The notes: generated from the sequence alone by a model not told the origin. DNA of 64,000 bases from DASUXA01 sp036378155 (GCA_036378155.1 DASUXA010000009.1:11573-75572), one strand, 5' to 3'. Shown: positions 43,172-51,894, counted from the stretch's first letter. A program made the numbers and translations.

Positions 43172-44188
43172 TTGAAGAACCGTCCGGGCCGGGAACGGCC
43201 GACGCTGGAAAAGGTCGCGCTGCTGGCCGGAGTGTCCCGGGCGACCGCCTCGCGGGTGGTCAACGGGTCGAAAAGCGTCGCCCCGAAGGTCCGCGAAGAG
43301 GTGATGCGGGCGGTCCGCGAACTCGGTTACGTGCCCAACCCGGCCGCCCGCAGCCTGGTCACCCAGCGCACCGACCTGTGCGCCCTGGTCGTGCCCGAGC
43401 CAGCCACCCGGGTCTTCTCCGACGACCAGTTTTTCCCGAGCATCATCAGGGGCGTCAGCCAGGAACTGGAAGCCGCCGACAAGCAACTGGTGCTGATGTT
43501 GGCGACGTCCGCGACCAGTTACGAGCGCATCGAGCGGTACGCCCTGGGCGGGCACGTCGACGCGGTGATGTTCGCCTCCACCCACGGCGCCGACCCGTTG
43601 CCGGCGACCATCGCGCGCGGCGGCGTACCGGTGGTGGTTAGCGGTCGACCGCTCAGCCCGCAGCCGGTTCCGTACGTCGACGTGGACAACGCCGGCGGCG
43701 CCGCCAGCGCGGTGAGACACCTGTTGGCGACCGGACGCACCAGGATCGCCACGATCGCCGGACCCCAGGACATGGTCGCCGGGATCGAACGCCTCGCCGG
43801 GTACCGGTCGGAACTGCGCGGCTCGCACAAGCGCTCGATCGTCGCCGTCGGCGACTTCACCCTGGAGTCGGGTGCCGCCGCGATGACCCAACTGCTCGAC
43901 GACGACCCGAAACTCGACGCCGTCTTCGTCGCGTCCGACCTGATGGCGGAGGGCGCGCTGCGCACCTTGCGCCGGGCTGGTCGCCGGGTACCGGACGACG
44001 TGGCGGTCGTCGGGTTCGACGACATCGAACTCGCCCAGTACACCGAGCCGCCGCTGACCACGATCCGCCAACCGATCACCGATATCGGGCGGGAGATGGT
44101 CCGGCTGATCCTGAAGCTGGTCGCCGCGGAGCAGGTCGACCAGTCGGTGGTCCTGCCCACCGAGCTGGTGGTCCGCGAGTCGGCATGA
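43172..44188 (+). CDS. LacI-family transcriptional regulator
   Basis: A 338-residue LacI/GalR repressor. The N-terminal helix-turn-helix (PTLEKVALLAGVSRATASRV) and hinge helix (ELGYVPNPAARSLVTQRT) are followed by a periplasmic-binding-like effector domain ending with FDDIELAQYTEPPLTTIRQP. It probably binds the GAGAGCGCTCTC operators at 38159 and 38315. The start is uncertain: TTG 43172 has GAGGGG at ideal distance, whereas GTG 43166 lies within that site. The gene follows GH1 by 67 bases on the same strand. Confidence 0.9.
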   Translation: MKNRPGRERPTLEKVALLAGVSRATASRVVNGSKSVAPKVREEVMRAVRELGYVPNPAARSLVTQRTDLCALVVPEPATRVFSDDQFFPSIIRGVSQELEAADKQLVLMLATSATSYERIERYALGGHVDAVMFASTHGADPLPATIARGGVPVVVSGRPLSPQPVPYVDVDNAGGAASAVRHLLATGRTRIATIAGPQDMVAGIERLAGYRSELRGSHKRSIVAVGDFTLESGAAAMTQLLDDDPKLDAVFVASDLMAEGALRTLRRAGRRVPDDVAVVGFDDIELAQYTEPPLTTIRQPITDIGREMVRLILKLVAAEQVDQSVVLPTELVVRESA

Positions 44189-44399
44189 CCGCTGGGGGCG
44201 GTCCGTTGCGTCTGGAATCCGTGTCCCTCACCCGCCGCGCACCGATGAGTTCGGCGCGCCGGGACGGTCTACCCGTCATGGCGACGCCCCTGTCGGTGTG
44301 CGGCGTTACGGATTGTCAGAGGGCTCGACGATGCTCGGACCCCAGCGGCACGACTTCGTGCGGGCTCGACGGGCCGCCGGCCCGGGAGAGGAGTAGGGC

Positions 44400-45515
44400 A
44401 TGACCGGGGTACGGGTACTGGTCGGCACGCGCAAGGGCGCGTTCATTCTGACCGCGGACGGCGCACGCCGCGACTGGCAGGTCAGCGGGCCGCATTTCGG
44501 CGGCTGGGAGATGTACCACGTGGCCGGGTCGCCGGCTGATCCTGACCGGCTATACGCGTCGCAGTCCTCGGGTTGGTTCGGTCAGATCGTGCAGCGCTCC
44601 GACGACGGGGGCGCGACGTGGCGACCGGTCGGCAACGACTTCGCCTACCAGGGCGACGTGGGCGAGCACCTCTGGTACGACGGGACGCCGCGCCCGTGGG
44701 AGTTCAAGCGGATCTGGCACTTCGAGCCGTCGCCCGACGACCCCGACACGGTGTACGCCGGAGCCGAGGACGCCGCCATCTACCGCAGCACGGACGGCGG
44801 CGAGAGCTGGGCGGAACTGCCGGCGCTGCGCACCCACACGTCCGGGCCGTACTGGCAGCCCGGCGCGGGCGGCATGTGTCTGCACACGATCGTCCTCGAT
44901 CCGGCGAACCGCGACCGGATGTACGTGGCGATCTCGGCGGCGGGGGCGTTCCGCACCGACGACGGCGGCGCCACGTGGCAGCCGATCAACCACGGGCTGA
45001 ACTCGGGCAGCATCCCCGACCCGGACGCCGAGGTCGGGCACTGCGTCCACCGGCTGGCGATGCACCCGTCGCGACCCGACACGCTGTTCATGCAGAAGCA
45101 CTGGGACGTGATGCGCAGCGACGACGCGGGCGCGAACTGGTACGAGGTCAGCGGCGACCTGCCGACGGACTTCGGGTTCCCGATCGCGGTCCACGCGCAC
45201 GAGCCGGAGACGGTGTACGTGGTGCCGATCACCAGCGACTCGGAGCACTATCCGCCGGAGGGGAAGTTGCGGGTGTACCGCAGCCGGGTCGGCGGACGCG
45301 AGTGGGAACCGCTGACCGCCGGGCTGCCGCAGGCGAACTGCTACGTCAACGTGCTGCGGGATGCGATGGCGATCGACACGCTCGACCCGTGCGGCATCTA
45401 CTTCGGCACCACGGGCGGTCAGGTGTACGGCTCCGCCGACGGTGGCGACACCTGGGCGCCGATCGTCCGGGATCTGCCACCGGTGCTGTCCGTCGAGACC
45501 CAGGTGCTGCCGTGA
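44400..45515 (+). CDS. BNR/sialidase-fold beta-propeller protein
   Basis: A 371-residue cytosolic beta-propeller with repeated Asp-boxes (SDDGGATW, STDGGESW, TDDGGATW, SDDAGANW, SADGGDTW) and a start MTGVRVLVGTRKGAFILTAD. No signal peptide is seen, unlike the BNR protein at 22008. It overlaps a MoaD/ThiS-like ubiquitin-fold gene by four bases. Such pairs of a photosystem-stability/BNR propeller with a MoaD-like protein recur in bacteria. No catalytic residues can be named. GGAGAGGAG precedes the ATG. Confidence 0.83.
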   Translation: MTGVRVLVGTRKGAFILTADGARRDWQVSGPHFGGWEMYHVAGSPADPDRLYASQSSGWFGQIVQRSDDGGATWRPVGNDFAYQGDVGEHLWYDGTPRPWEFKRIWHFEPSPDDPDTVYAGAEDAAIYRSTDGGESWAELPALRTHTSGPYWQPGAGGMCLHTIVLDPANRDRMYVAISAAGAFRTDDGGATWQPINHGLNSGSIPDPDAEVGHCVHRLAMHPSRPDTLFMQKHWDVMRSDDAGANWYEVSGDLPTDFGFPIAVHAHEPETVYVVPITSDSEHYPPEGKLRVYRSRVGGREWEPLTAGLPQANCYVNVLRDAMAIDTLDPCGIYFGTTGGQVYGSADGGDTWAPIVRDLPPVLSVETQVLP

Positions 45516-45808
45516 TCCGGGTGGTACTCCCCGCGCACCTGAAGAACCTCGCGAAGGTCAACGGCGAGGTGCGACTGGAGGTGCCGACGCCGGTCACCCA
45601 GCGCGTGGTGCTCGACGCGCTGGAAGCCCGGTACCCGATGCTGCGCGGCACCATCCGCGACCAGCGCAGCGGGTTGCGGCGCGCGTTCATCCGGTTCTAC
45701 GCGTGCGAGGAGGATCTGTCGAACGAGTCGCCGGACGCGCCGCTGCCGGAGCGGGTGGTGATCGGCGAGGAACCGTTCCTCGTGGTGGGCGCGATGGCGG
45801 GCGGCTGA
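45512..45808 (+). CDS. MoaD/ThiS-like ubiquitin-fold sulfur-carrier protein
   Basis: A 98-residue small beta-grasp protein: VIRVVLPAHLKNLAKVNGEV, then a typical ubiquitin-like core. The C-terminus ends AMAGG, with the diglycine that is adenylylated and thiocarboxylated in MoaD/ThiS proteins. The GTG at 45512 overlaps the BNR stop by four bases (GTGA). No MoeB/ThiF activating enzyme is in the window. A role as sulfur donor or protein tag in concert with the propeller is inferred. Confidence 0.83.
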   Translation: MIRVVLPAHLKNLAKVNGEVRLEVPTPVTQRVVLDALEARYPMLRGTIRDQRSGLRRAFIRFYACEEDLSNESPDAPLPERVVIGEEPFLVVGAMAGG

Positions 45809-45858
45809 GGGTCCCCCGCGCGCCCGCCGCCGGTCTTGCCGCGACCCCGAATTTTTAA

Positions 45859-46035
45859 CGGGAGATCCGCCGGCAGTTGACGAGTCAGTTGCTGCACCAC
45901 AACGTCAAGGAGGAGCGGATCCTGTACCCGCAGGCCGAGCGGACGCTGACCGCCGAGGCGGGGGCGGACCTGCGGACGTTCCTCGAGTCGGGCGAGCTCC
46001 CCGACGGCTGGGTGTGCGAACGCGCGCGCTTCTGA
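45859..46035 (+). pseudogene. C-terminal remnant of a hemerythrin-like gene
   Basis: In the frame opening after TAA 45856 the sequence reads REIRRQLTSQLLHHNVKEER, then ILYPQAERTLTAEAGADLR and FLESGELPDGWVCERAR, stopping at 46033-46035. HHNVKEERILYP is the closing helix of HHE hemerythrins. No start codon or first half exists; an AT-rich GAATTTTTAACG marks the left break. The stretch 45809-46122 otherwise holds only the terminator. Confidence 0.65.
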
Positions 46036-46080
46036 CGACGCCGACTGCCCGGACTTCGCCGCGGAGCGAGGTCGGGTACG

Positions 46081-46115
46081 ACGGGGGGCCGCCGACCGAG
46101 GTCGGCGGCCCCCGT
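46081..46115. terminator. bidirectional terminator with one bulged G
   Basis: A 16-base stem (ACGGGGGGCCGCCGACC with GGTCGGCGGCCCCCGT; one extra G in the left arm) and a two-base loop, between the hemerythrin remnant and the minus-strand gene ending at 46123. Confidence 0.78.
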
Positions 46116-46122
46116 CCGCTCA

Positions 46123-49023
46123 CTAGTACTGCACGTAGATGTTGTACTGGGTCTGGTCGGTCAACGTCCCGTCGGCCAACTTGCCTCGTACGTACATCGG
46201 GTAGTAGCCCGACGCTGTCGGGGTCCACTGGATCGACGCGGTACCCGAGGCGTCGGCGGTCACCTCAGCCGAGGTGCCGTTGATCTGATAGTCGAACGCG
46301 ACGATGCCCGCGGTCCCACCGCTGAAGACGAACGTCCCGGCGACCCCGACGCCGCCGGACCAGGCGTTGTTCGGGTAGTCCATCGACTGGACGTACGGGG
46401 CGGTACCGACCAGGAACGTGTAGGTCGTGGTCGGCGAGTACCGTCCGTCCGTCATCAGCGCGCGGACCGTGAGCGTGTTGGCACCGTTGCGGTCCGGCGT
46501 GATGGTCGTGCTCGCGGAGTTCGTGTTCGGCGGCATCGCGACCGTGAGCACCGGTCCGCCGTTCACCTGGTACTCGAACTGGACGACCTGGTCCGCCATC
46601 CCGCTCGAGAAGGACATCCAACCCGGCACCCCGATACCACCCCGCGGCGTCCAGTCGTTGTAGTAGCCGTACACCGACACGGTCGGGTCGCTCACCCAGA
46701 ACTGGAAGATCCGGAAGTCGGACGTCGTGCCGTCGGCGCTGACGCTGGCGATCTCCAACTCGTGGTATCCGGGGGACGACAGCACCCACTGCAGCGACAA
46801 CGTTCCGTCGGAGTTCGCGGTCGCGACGTTCGTCGCGTTACCCGGCCAGGCCGACTCGAAGGCGTACTTGTACGACGTGACCTCGGTCAATGCCGGACGA
46901 ACCGTGAACGTGGCGGTGTCGCCGGGCATCATCGTGTCGCCGTTCCACGACACGATCGGCGCGTCGGTGATGCGGAACGTGTACGTGGTGGACGGCGACC
47001 GGGTGCCGTCGGCGTAGATCGCCTGGGCGACGATGGTGTTGTCACCGGGGCGGTCCGGAACGACCTCGACCCACGCGTAAGCACCCTTGGACACGATCTG
47101 CTCGCTGCCGCCGTTCAGCGTGTACGCGAACCCGGTGACGTTCGGCATCTCGCTGGAGAACTCCACCGTGACCGGCAGCCCGACGCCGTCCCTGCGCGGC
47201 CAGGACTGCAGGTCCGCCCAGACCCTCGGGTGCGGGTCGACGACCTCGAACTGGTACGGCGTCACGTACGACTCGGTGCCGTCCGCCTGGATCGACTCGA
47301 CCTCCATGTACAGGAAGCCGGCGCGATTCGCGGTCCAGTTCAGCACCGCAGTGCCGTCCGACCGGGCGTCGACGCGCTGCCAGTCACCCCAGTCGAACCG
47401 GTACTGGTACGCCACGACATTCGTGGTCATCGGCTGGAACGTGAACGTGCCCTGGTCGCCGAGGACGGTCAGCTTGTCCCAGGTGAAGTCGTCCGAGCTC
47501 ACCTTCGGCGCGTCGGACACCAGCACGCTGTACGTCGTGGCGCCGAGCAGGTTGTTGCTCTGGTCGTACGTGCGCGCCTGAATCGAGGTGTAGCCCCTGT
47601 GCGTGAACGTGAGGTCGGTGCTCCCGGTGCCGTCGACGACCGGGAACTTCACCTCCTTGCCGTCCTCGATCTGATAGGTGAAGTGATCGGCGTCGGCCAG
47701 GTTCGTGTACATCGTGATCTTGCTGGGCAGCCCGACCCCACCGAGGTCGACATCGACCCCCGGCGCGGTCCACGCGACGTAGAACGTGTACCGCGTCGCC
47801 GGGCCGACGTTGCCGGCCGCGTCCACCGCCTCGACGGTCAACGTCGTGTTGGCCGCGATCTTCGGCGCGTACGTGATCTTCGCGGTTCCGCCGGGATGCG
47901 TCGCGTCGACGTACCGGACGGAGTAGTCGAAGGTGAACTCGTAGCGGAATCCGACGACGTCCCGGTCGCCACCGGCGTCGAACATGAACTCGCCCGGTAC
48001 GCCCTGTCCGCCCGACTGGATCTGGGTGCTGTTCACGTACGTGTCCGACGCGACGCTCGGGGCGTGCTTCGGCGCGGTGCGGTCGACGAGCAGGTAGCAG
48101 GGCTTCGTCCAGTCGGAGTAGTCCTGCTGGTCGTACGAGCGCGCCGCCCAGGCGAGCAGCGTGCCGTCGGCGTACTTCGACAGGTCGACGTTCCAGTTGC
48201 CGATGCCGTCGGCGCCGTAGCCGCCCGCAGAGACCACGGTGCGCTGGTCGGGGTGCTCGGCGGGCCAGACCGCGAACTGTCCACTCAGGTAGCTGGAGTG
48301 GTCGGCGTCCGCCACCTTGGCGCTCAGTCCGACACTCGATCGGGCCGGCGTCGGGTCGTTGATCTTCCCGCACGTCCCGTTCGACCCCATGGTGACCGGG
48401 TCGCTGACGGTGGACGGGATGTTCGTCGAGACGGCCAAGAAGGGGCGGTTGGCGAAGGTCCGCGCCTTGGTCACGTCCGGTTCGTCCGACGAGGCGAGAC
48501 GCATCTCGAAGGTGATCTTCGGGTCGTGCCGGGCGAGCGCCGCGTTCACCGCAGGCAGTACGTCGAAGGAGACCGCCGACGGACACTGCCAGGCGTGGAA
48601 CGTCCCGGACGTGGCGAGCCGCTCCAGTTCGGTCGGCGGCTTCGCCCACGACGTCTGGTCGGTGATCTCGGTGGTGCGCCAGAGCTCGGTCGTGCTGGTC
48701 GCCTTGCAGTCCGCGACGGTCTTTTCGCGGGCGTACAGACGGGCCGCGTGAACGGCGGTACCGCGCAGCGAGGTGATGTCGATGGTGAAGTAGAAGCGCG
48801 AGGTGTGCGCCTCGTTGTCGGCATCGACGCGGGTACCCACCGGTACGTCGCCGTCCTGTTTGACGAACGACTTCTTGGCGTCGTGCGAGTCGGTGTACGC
48901 CCACAAATTCGCCTGAAGGCTGGAGTAACTGGCCGACGCCGGCTGCGCGCCGACCGTCAGGCCGAGACCAGTCAGGAGAGATAGTGCGGCGAACCGAGCC
49001 AGCATTGTGATGCGGCGGTTCAC
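46123..49023 (-). CDS. large secreted protein with DNRLRE-like domain and Ig-like repeats
   Basis: A 966-residue exported protein. The signal peptide (LARFAALSLLTGLGLTVG) is cut near QPASAS. Residues about 33-210 resemble the DNRLRE domain (SRFYFTIDITSLRGTAVHAA and LYAREKT). The rest is a string of Ig/PKD-like beta domains in which a pattern G(V/I)G(V/L)P, FSSxM, FxYxxNGG recurs about five times (GVGLPVTVEFSSEMPNVTGF, GIGVPGWMSFSSGMADQVVQ and others). An adhesin or surface-layer role is plausible. The GTG at 49023 follows a strong GGAGGAAATC. Confidence 0.78.
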   Translation of the reverse strand: MNRRITMLARFAALSLLTGLGLTVGAQPASASYSSLQANLWAYTDSHDAKKSFVKQDGDVPVGTRVDADNEAHTSRFYFTIDITSLRGTAVHAARLYAREKTVADCKATSTTELWRTTEITDQTSWAKPPTELERLATSGTFHAWQCPSAVSFDVLPAVNAALARHDPKITFEMRLASSDEPDVTKARTFANRPFLAVSTNIPSTVSDPVTMGSNGTCGKINDPTPARSSVGLSAKVADADHSSYLSGQFAVWPAEHPDQRTVVSAGGYGADGIGNWNVDLSKYADGTLLAWAARSYDQQDYSDWTKPCYLLVDRTAPKHAPSVASDTYVNSTQIQSGGQGVPGEFMFDAGGDRDVVGFRYEFTFDYSVRYVDATHPGGTAKITYAPKIAANTTLTVEAVDAAGNVGPATRYTFYVAWTAPGVDVDLGGVGLPSKITMYTNLADADHFTYQIEDGKEVKFPVVDGTGSTDLTFTHRGYTSIQARTYDQSNNLLGATTYSVLVSDAPKVSSDDFTWDKLTVLGDQGTFTFQPMTTNVVAYQYRFDWGDWQRVDARSDGTAVLNWTANRAGFLYMEVESIQADGTESYVTPYQFEVVDPHPRVWADLQSWPRRDGVGLPVTVEFSSEMPNVTGFAYTLNGGSEQIVSKGAYAWVEVVPDRPGDNTIVAQAIYADGTRSPSTTYTFRITDAPIVSWNGDTMMPGDTATFTVRPALTEVTSYKYAFESAWPGNATNVATANSDGTLSLQWVLSSPGYHELEIASVSADGTTSDFRIFQFWVSDPTVSVYGYYNDWTPRGGIGVPGWMSFSSGMADQVVQFEYQVNGGPVLTVAMPPNTNSASTTITPDRNGANTLTVRALMTDGRYSPTTTYTFLVGTAPYVQSMDYPNNAWSGGVGVAGTFVFSGGTAGIVAFDYQINGTSAEVTADASGTASIQWTPTASGYYPMYVRGKLADGTLTDQTQYNIYVQY

Positions 49024-49381
49024 GATTTCCTCCCGTGATCCGGACGAAGACATGCGTCCGGTGATCACCCGAGCGTAATGGTGATCCACACTGGTAAGCG
49101 GGCCGGCGCGGACGCGCACGCCACACACGCCCGCAAATGCCCGGATAATCATTTGTCGCTTGTCGCGCCCGCCGCGGAATCCGGGACATGGTCGCGACCC
49201 GAATTCGACGCGAATCCGACGCGGGGTCCCGACCGACCCGCGGACGCCGGGTAACGCCGCCGCGCGACGAGCACCCCGCCTCGGCGAACTGCCGTTGTCA
49301 CCCGTCCGGGTTAGCGTGTGCCGGCATTGCTCGTCGGGCGGATGTGTCGAACGTCGGCACCTCCGGGGGAAGGGGGACGAC
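49024..49381. other. 358-bp intergenic region between divergent genes
   Basis: No gene is supported. It holds a perfect ten-base palindrome GGTGATCACC at 49060-49069 and a similar GTGATCCAC half-site near 49081, close to the start of the secreted repeat-protein gene, which may be an operator. The remainder is unremarkable GC-rich sequence and the ribosome site of the glyoxalase gene. Confidence 0.5.
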
Positions 49382-49765
49382 GTGGGCTCCTGGCCGGGCG
49401 CCATCGGCGCCGTCACGCTGTTCGTCGCGGATCTCGCCGCCTCGAAGCGGTTCTACCAACAAGCTTTCGGGCTGCCGGTGACCTTCGAGGACGCCGACTC
49501 CGTCGTGTTCAATTTCGGCAACACGATCATCAACCTGCTGACCGTGCCCGCCGCGCGGGAACTCATCGAGCCCGCCGTCGTGGCGACCGGCGAGGCGGGC
49601 TCACGCCTGCAACTCACCGTCGAGGTGGACGACGTGGACGCGAGGTGCGCGGAGTTGACCGCGCGCGGGGTACGGCTGCTGAACGGTCCGATGGACCGGC
49701 CGTGGGGTGTACGCACCGCGAGCTTCAGCGATCCGGACGGTCACATCTGGGAGATCGCGAGGTAG
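49382..49765 (+). CDS. glyoxalase/bleomycin-resistance (VOC) family protein
   Basis: A 127-residue vicinal-oxygen-chelate protein with the pattern GAVTLFVADLAASKRFYQQA, a central LQLTVEVDDVDARCAEL and the C-terminal FSDPDGHIWEIAR with the metal-binding Glu. Likely metal-binding positions are in HIWEI and on the first strand, but the first His is not evident. Function may be a small-molecule dioxygenase, isomerase or resistance protein. GTG 49382 follows GGAAGGGGGACGAC. Confidence 0.82.
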   Translation: MGSWPGAIGAVTLFVADLAASKRFYQQAFGLPVTFEDADSVVFNFGNTIINLLTVPAARELIEPAVVATGEAGSRLQLTVEVDDVDARCAELTARGVRLLNGPMDRPWGVRTASFSDPDGHIWEIAR

Positions 49766-49804
49766 CGGCAGACGTCGCCGGGCGGGCGCGTGTCGCCGGA
49801 CGAC

Positions 49805-50479
49805 TCAGTTCGTTCCCGACGCACCCGGTCGCTCGCCCTGCACGTACCGCAGGGACGGCCAGCGGTCGCCGACCGCGGTGATACGGAAGCCGGCGTCGGC
49901 GACCAGTTCGGTCAGGTCGTCGGCGGGGCTGTGCTGCGCGGCGTGCCGCGACAGGGCGCCGATCAGATTGGCGACGACCAGGTGGCGCGGCTGCTCGCGG
50001 TAGTCCACGATGAGCAGCCGCCCGCCGGGGCGCAGCACACGGCGCATCTCCCGCAGCGCAGCCGCACGATCCTCGCTGGGTACGTGGTGCATCGCCAGGC
50101 TGGAGACGACGACGTCGAACGAGGCGTCCGCGTACGGCAGGGCCTGGGCGCGGGCGATCTCGAAGGCGCCGTTGTCCGGCGCGTGATCGGCGGCGTACCC
50201 GATGACGGAACTGGACGGGTCGACGCCGACGACGTACCCGTCGGGGGCGACGGCCCGCGCCACCCGCCGCGTGAGGTACCCGGTGCCGCAGCCGACGTCG
50301 AGGACGCGGTCGCCGGGTCGTGCTCCGCTCAGCGCGACGAGACCGTCGTACACGCGTCGCCGACGACCGAGAAACCCGACCGCCGCGCCGAACTCGTACC
50401 GGCGCGCACCGTGGGTCAGCGCGTCGCCACGGTCACCGTCGTGCCGGTGCCTGTCATGGATCTTGTGCTCGTGCCTCAT
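49805..50479 (-). CDS. class I SAM-dependent methyltransferase with His-rich N-terminus
   Basis: A 224-residue UbiE-like methyltransferase. SAM-binding motif I is VLDVGCGTGYLTRRVARAV, motif II ASFDVVVSSLAMHHV and motif III LRPGGRLLIVDY. The N-terminal 20 residues hold five or more His among charged residues (MRHEHKIHDRHRHDGDRGD), possibly a metal-binding tail. It is divergent from a TetR regulator across a short promoter region with an AGACA-CTC-TGTCT palindrome (50547-50559), so the TetR protein probably controls it. AGGAAG precedes the ATG. The substrate is unknown. Confidence 0.85.
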   Translation of the reverse strand: MRHEHKIHDRHRHDGDRGDALTHGARRYEFGAAVGFLGRRRRVYDGLVALSGARPGDRVLDVGCGTGYLTRRVARAVAPDGYVVGVDPSSSVIGYAADHAPDNGAFEIARAQALPYADASFDVVVSSLAMHHVPSEDRAAALREMRRVLRPGGRLLIVDYREQPRHLVVANLIGALSRHAAQHSPADDLTELVADAGFRITAVGDRWPSLRYVQGERPGASGTN

Positions 50480-50546
50480 CGGGGCTTCCTGTCTCGTGGG
50501 GTGTCGCTCTCGGGCGTACCGCTCTCGTGGGTACCGCCAGTTTTCA

Positions 50547-50559
50547 AGACACTCTGTCT
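50547..50559. promoter_or_regulatory. candidate TetR operator
   Basis: AGACA CTC TGTCT is a perfect inverted repeat in the region shared by the divergent methyltransferase and TetR genes. A TTGACT lies beside it on the methyltransferase strand. Confidence 0.5.
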
Positions 50560-50608
50560 CTTAGTCAAGTCAGTATGTCGACACGGTGGCGGTGTGTACG
50601 ATCGGCGT

Positions 50609-51205
50609 GTGCCGAAGCTGTGGAACGAGACGATCGAGGCGCACCGCCGCACGGTGCACGACGCGATCCTGGACGCGACCGCGGCGCTGGCCGCCGCGCA
50701 CGGACCGCTCGCCGTGACGATGTCGCAGATCGCGGAGCAGACCGGCATCGGGCGCGCCACGCTGTACAAGTACTTTCCCGACGTCGAGGCGATCCTGGTC
50801 GCCTGGCACAACCGCGAGGTCGGCGCGCACCTCGATCGACTCGCCACGGCGCGCGACCGGTTCGACGAGGTCGATCGGCGGCTCGAGGCGGTACTGGAGA
50901 CGTACGCCCTCATCCATTTCGAGCGGACGCGACGTCACCGCGACGGACACCACGACGTCGACCTGGCGACACTGCTGCACGGGCACGAGCACGCCGCGCA
51001 GGTACGGCAGCACATCCACGACATGATCCGCGATCTGCTCGCCGACGCCGCTCGCGCCGGTCGCGTCCGCGACGACGTCGCCCCCGACGAACTGGCGCGC
51101 TACTGCCTGTACGCGTTGCGGGCAGCCGGCGGGCTGCCGTCCGAGTCCGCGGTCCACCGACTGGTCGCCGTCACCCTCGCCGGACTCGCTCCCGGCACCC
51201 CGTGA
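50609..51205 (+). CDS. TetR-family transcriptional regulator
   Basis: A 198-residue TetR repressor. The N-terminal helix-turn-helix reads LAVTMSQIAEQTGIGRATLY, then KYFPDVEAILVAWHNREVG, as expected. The C-terminal helices form the ligand pocket. It is divergent from the methyltransferase gene and shares the operator at 50547, consistent with local control. GTG 50609 is used as start; an overlapping GTG at 50607 is out of frame. The inducing ligand is unknown. Confidence 0.88.
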   Translation: MPKLWNETIEAHRRTVHDAILDATAALAAAHGPLAVTMSQIAEQTGIGRATLYKYFPDVEAILVAWHNREVGAHLDRLATARDRFDEVDRRLEAVLETYALIHFERTRRHRDGHHDVDLATLLHGHEHAAQVRQHIHDMIRDLLADAARAGRVRDDVAPDELARYCLYALRAAGGLPSESAVHRLVAVTLAGLAPGTP

Positions 51206-51231
51206 CCGCGGATCGCCGGGCGAGCCGTCGA

Positions 51232-51287
51232 CTGGCGAGCGCCGGCTGGCGAGCGCCGGCTGGCGAGCGTCGGCTGGCGAGCGTCGG
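51232..51287. repeat. 14-bp tandem repeat, four copies
   Basis: CTGGCGAGCGCCGG (two copies) and CTGGCGAGCGTCGG (two copies) lie head to tail just past the TetR stop codon. It looks like slippage-generated noncoding DNA. Confidence 0.8.
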
Positions 51288-51402
51288 CGAGCCCGCGGCG
51301 GTACCCCGATCCGGCAACCCGCCGTCACGCCGACGCGGGTCGGGACATGATGAGCTGACCAGGCGAAACGCCCCCCGGTAACCCGGCACCCGGGAGTCGA
51401 TC

Positions 51403-51813
51403 ATGAGCGAGCTGGACAACTTCCTCGGATGGGTCAAGTCCCGGCAACGAGATGCGGAAGTGGCGATCCACAACGGCGACGAGGGCCCGCGCCTCGCCAC
51501 GTGGTCCCACAACGAACCGGTGTCCGTACTGGGAGCCTGGTTCTCCGCCACCGGGTGGGACGAGGTGGACCGCATGTTCCACCGGCTGGCTGCCAGCTTC
51601 TCCGGCTGCGCGTCGTACGAATACGACATCGTCGCCGCCGAGGTCAGCGGCGATCTCGCGTACACGGTCGGCTACGAGCACACGTCCGCGACGGTCGACG
51701 GCGAACCGCGGCAGTACACGTTGCGCGTGACCAACGTGTACCGCCGGGAGGACGGCGACTGGAAGGTCGTGCACCGGCACGCCGAGCCGCCGCCGAACGG
51801 GTCGTCCGGGTAG
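51403..51813 (+). CDS. SnoaL/DUF4440-like NTF2-fold protein
   Basis: A 136-residue NTF2-like protein. The order of elements (LATWSHNEPVSVLGAW, DEVDRMFHRLAASFSGCASY, GDLAYTVGYEHTSATVDGEP, YRREDGDWKVVHRHAE) matches DUF4440/SnoaL-like proteins that bind small ligands or act as isomerases. GGGAG precedes the ATG. It stands alone after the TetR gene. The ligand is unknown. The remnant at 28652 appears to be from the same broad fold. Confidence 0.8.
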   Translation: MSELDNFLGWVKSRQRDAEVAIHNGDEGPRLATWSHNEPVSVLGAWFSATGWDEVDRMFHRLAASFSGCASYEYDIVAAEVSGDLAYTVGYEHTSATVDGEPRQYTLRVTNVYRREDGDWKVVHRHAEPPPNGSSG

Positions 51814-51894
51814 GGGTACCCGGCGAGGCGTTCGCGCGGCGTGCCGCGCTGGCGAGGTGTCCGCGCGGCGGTGCCGCGCCCGTCGGCACGCGAG

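Noticed and set aside
44189..44399. Small open frames in the gap after the LacI gene
   Set aside because: They lack ribosome sites, codon bias and domain likeness; the gap appears to hold only the next gene's leader.
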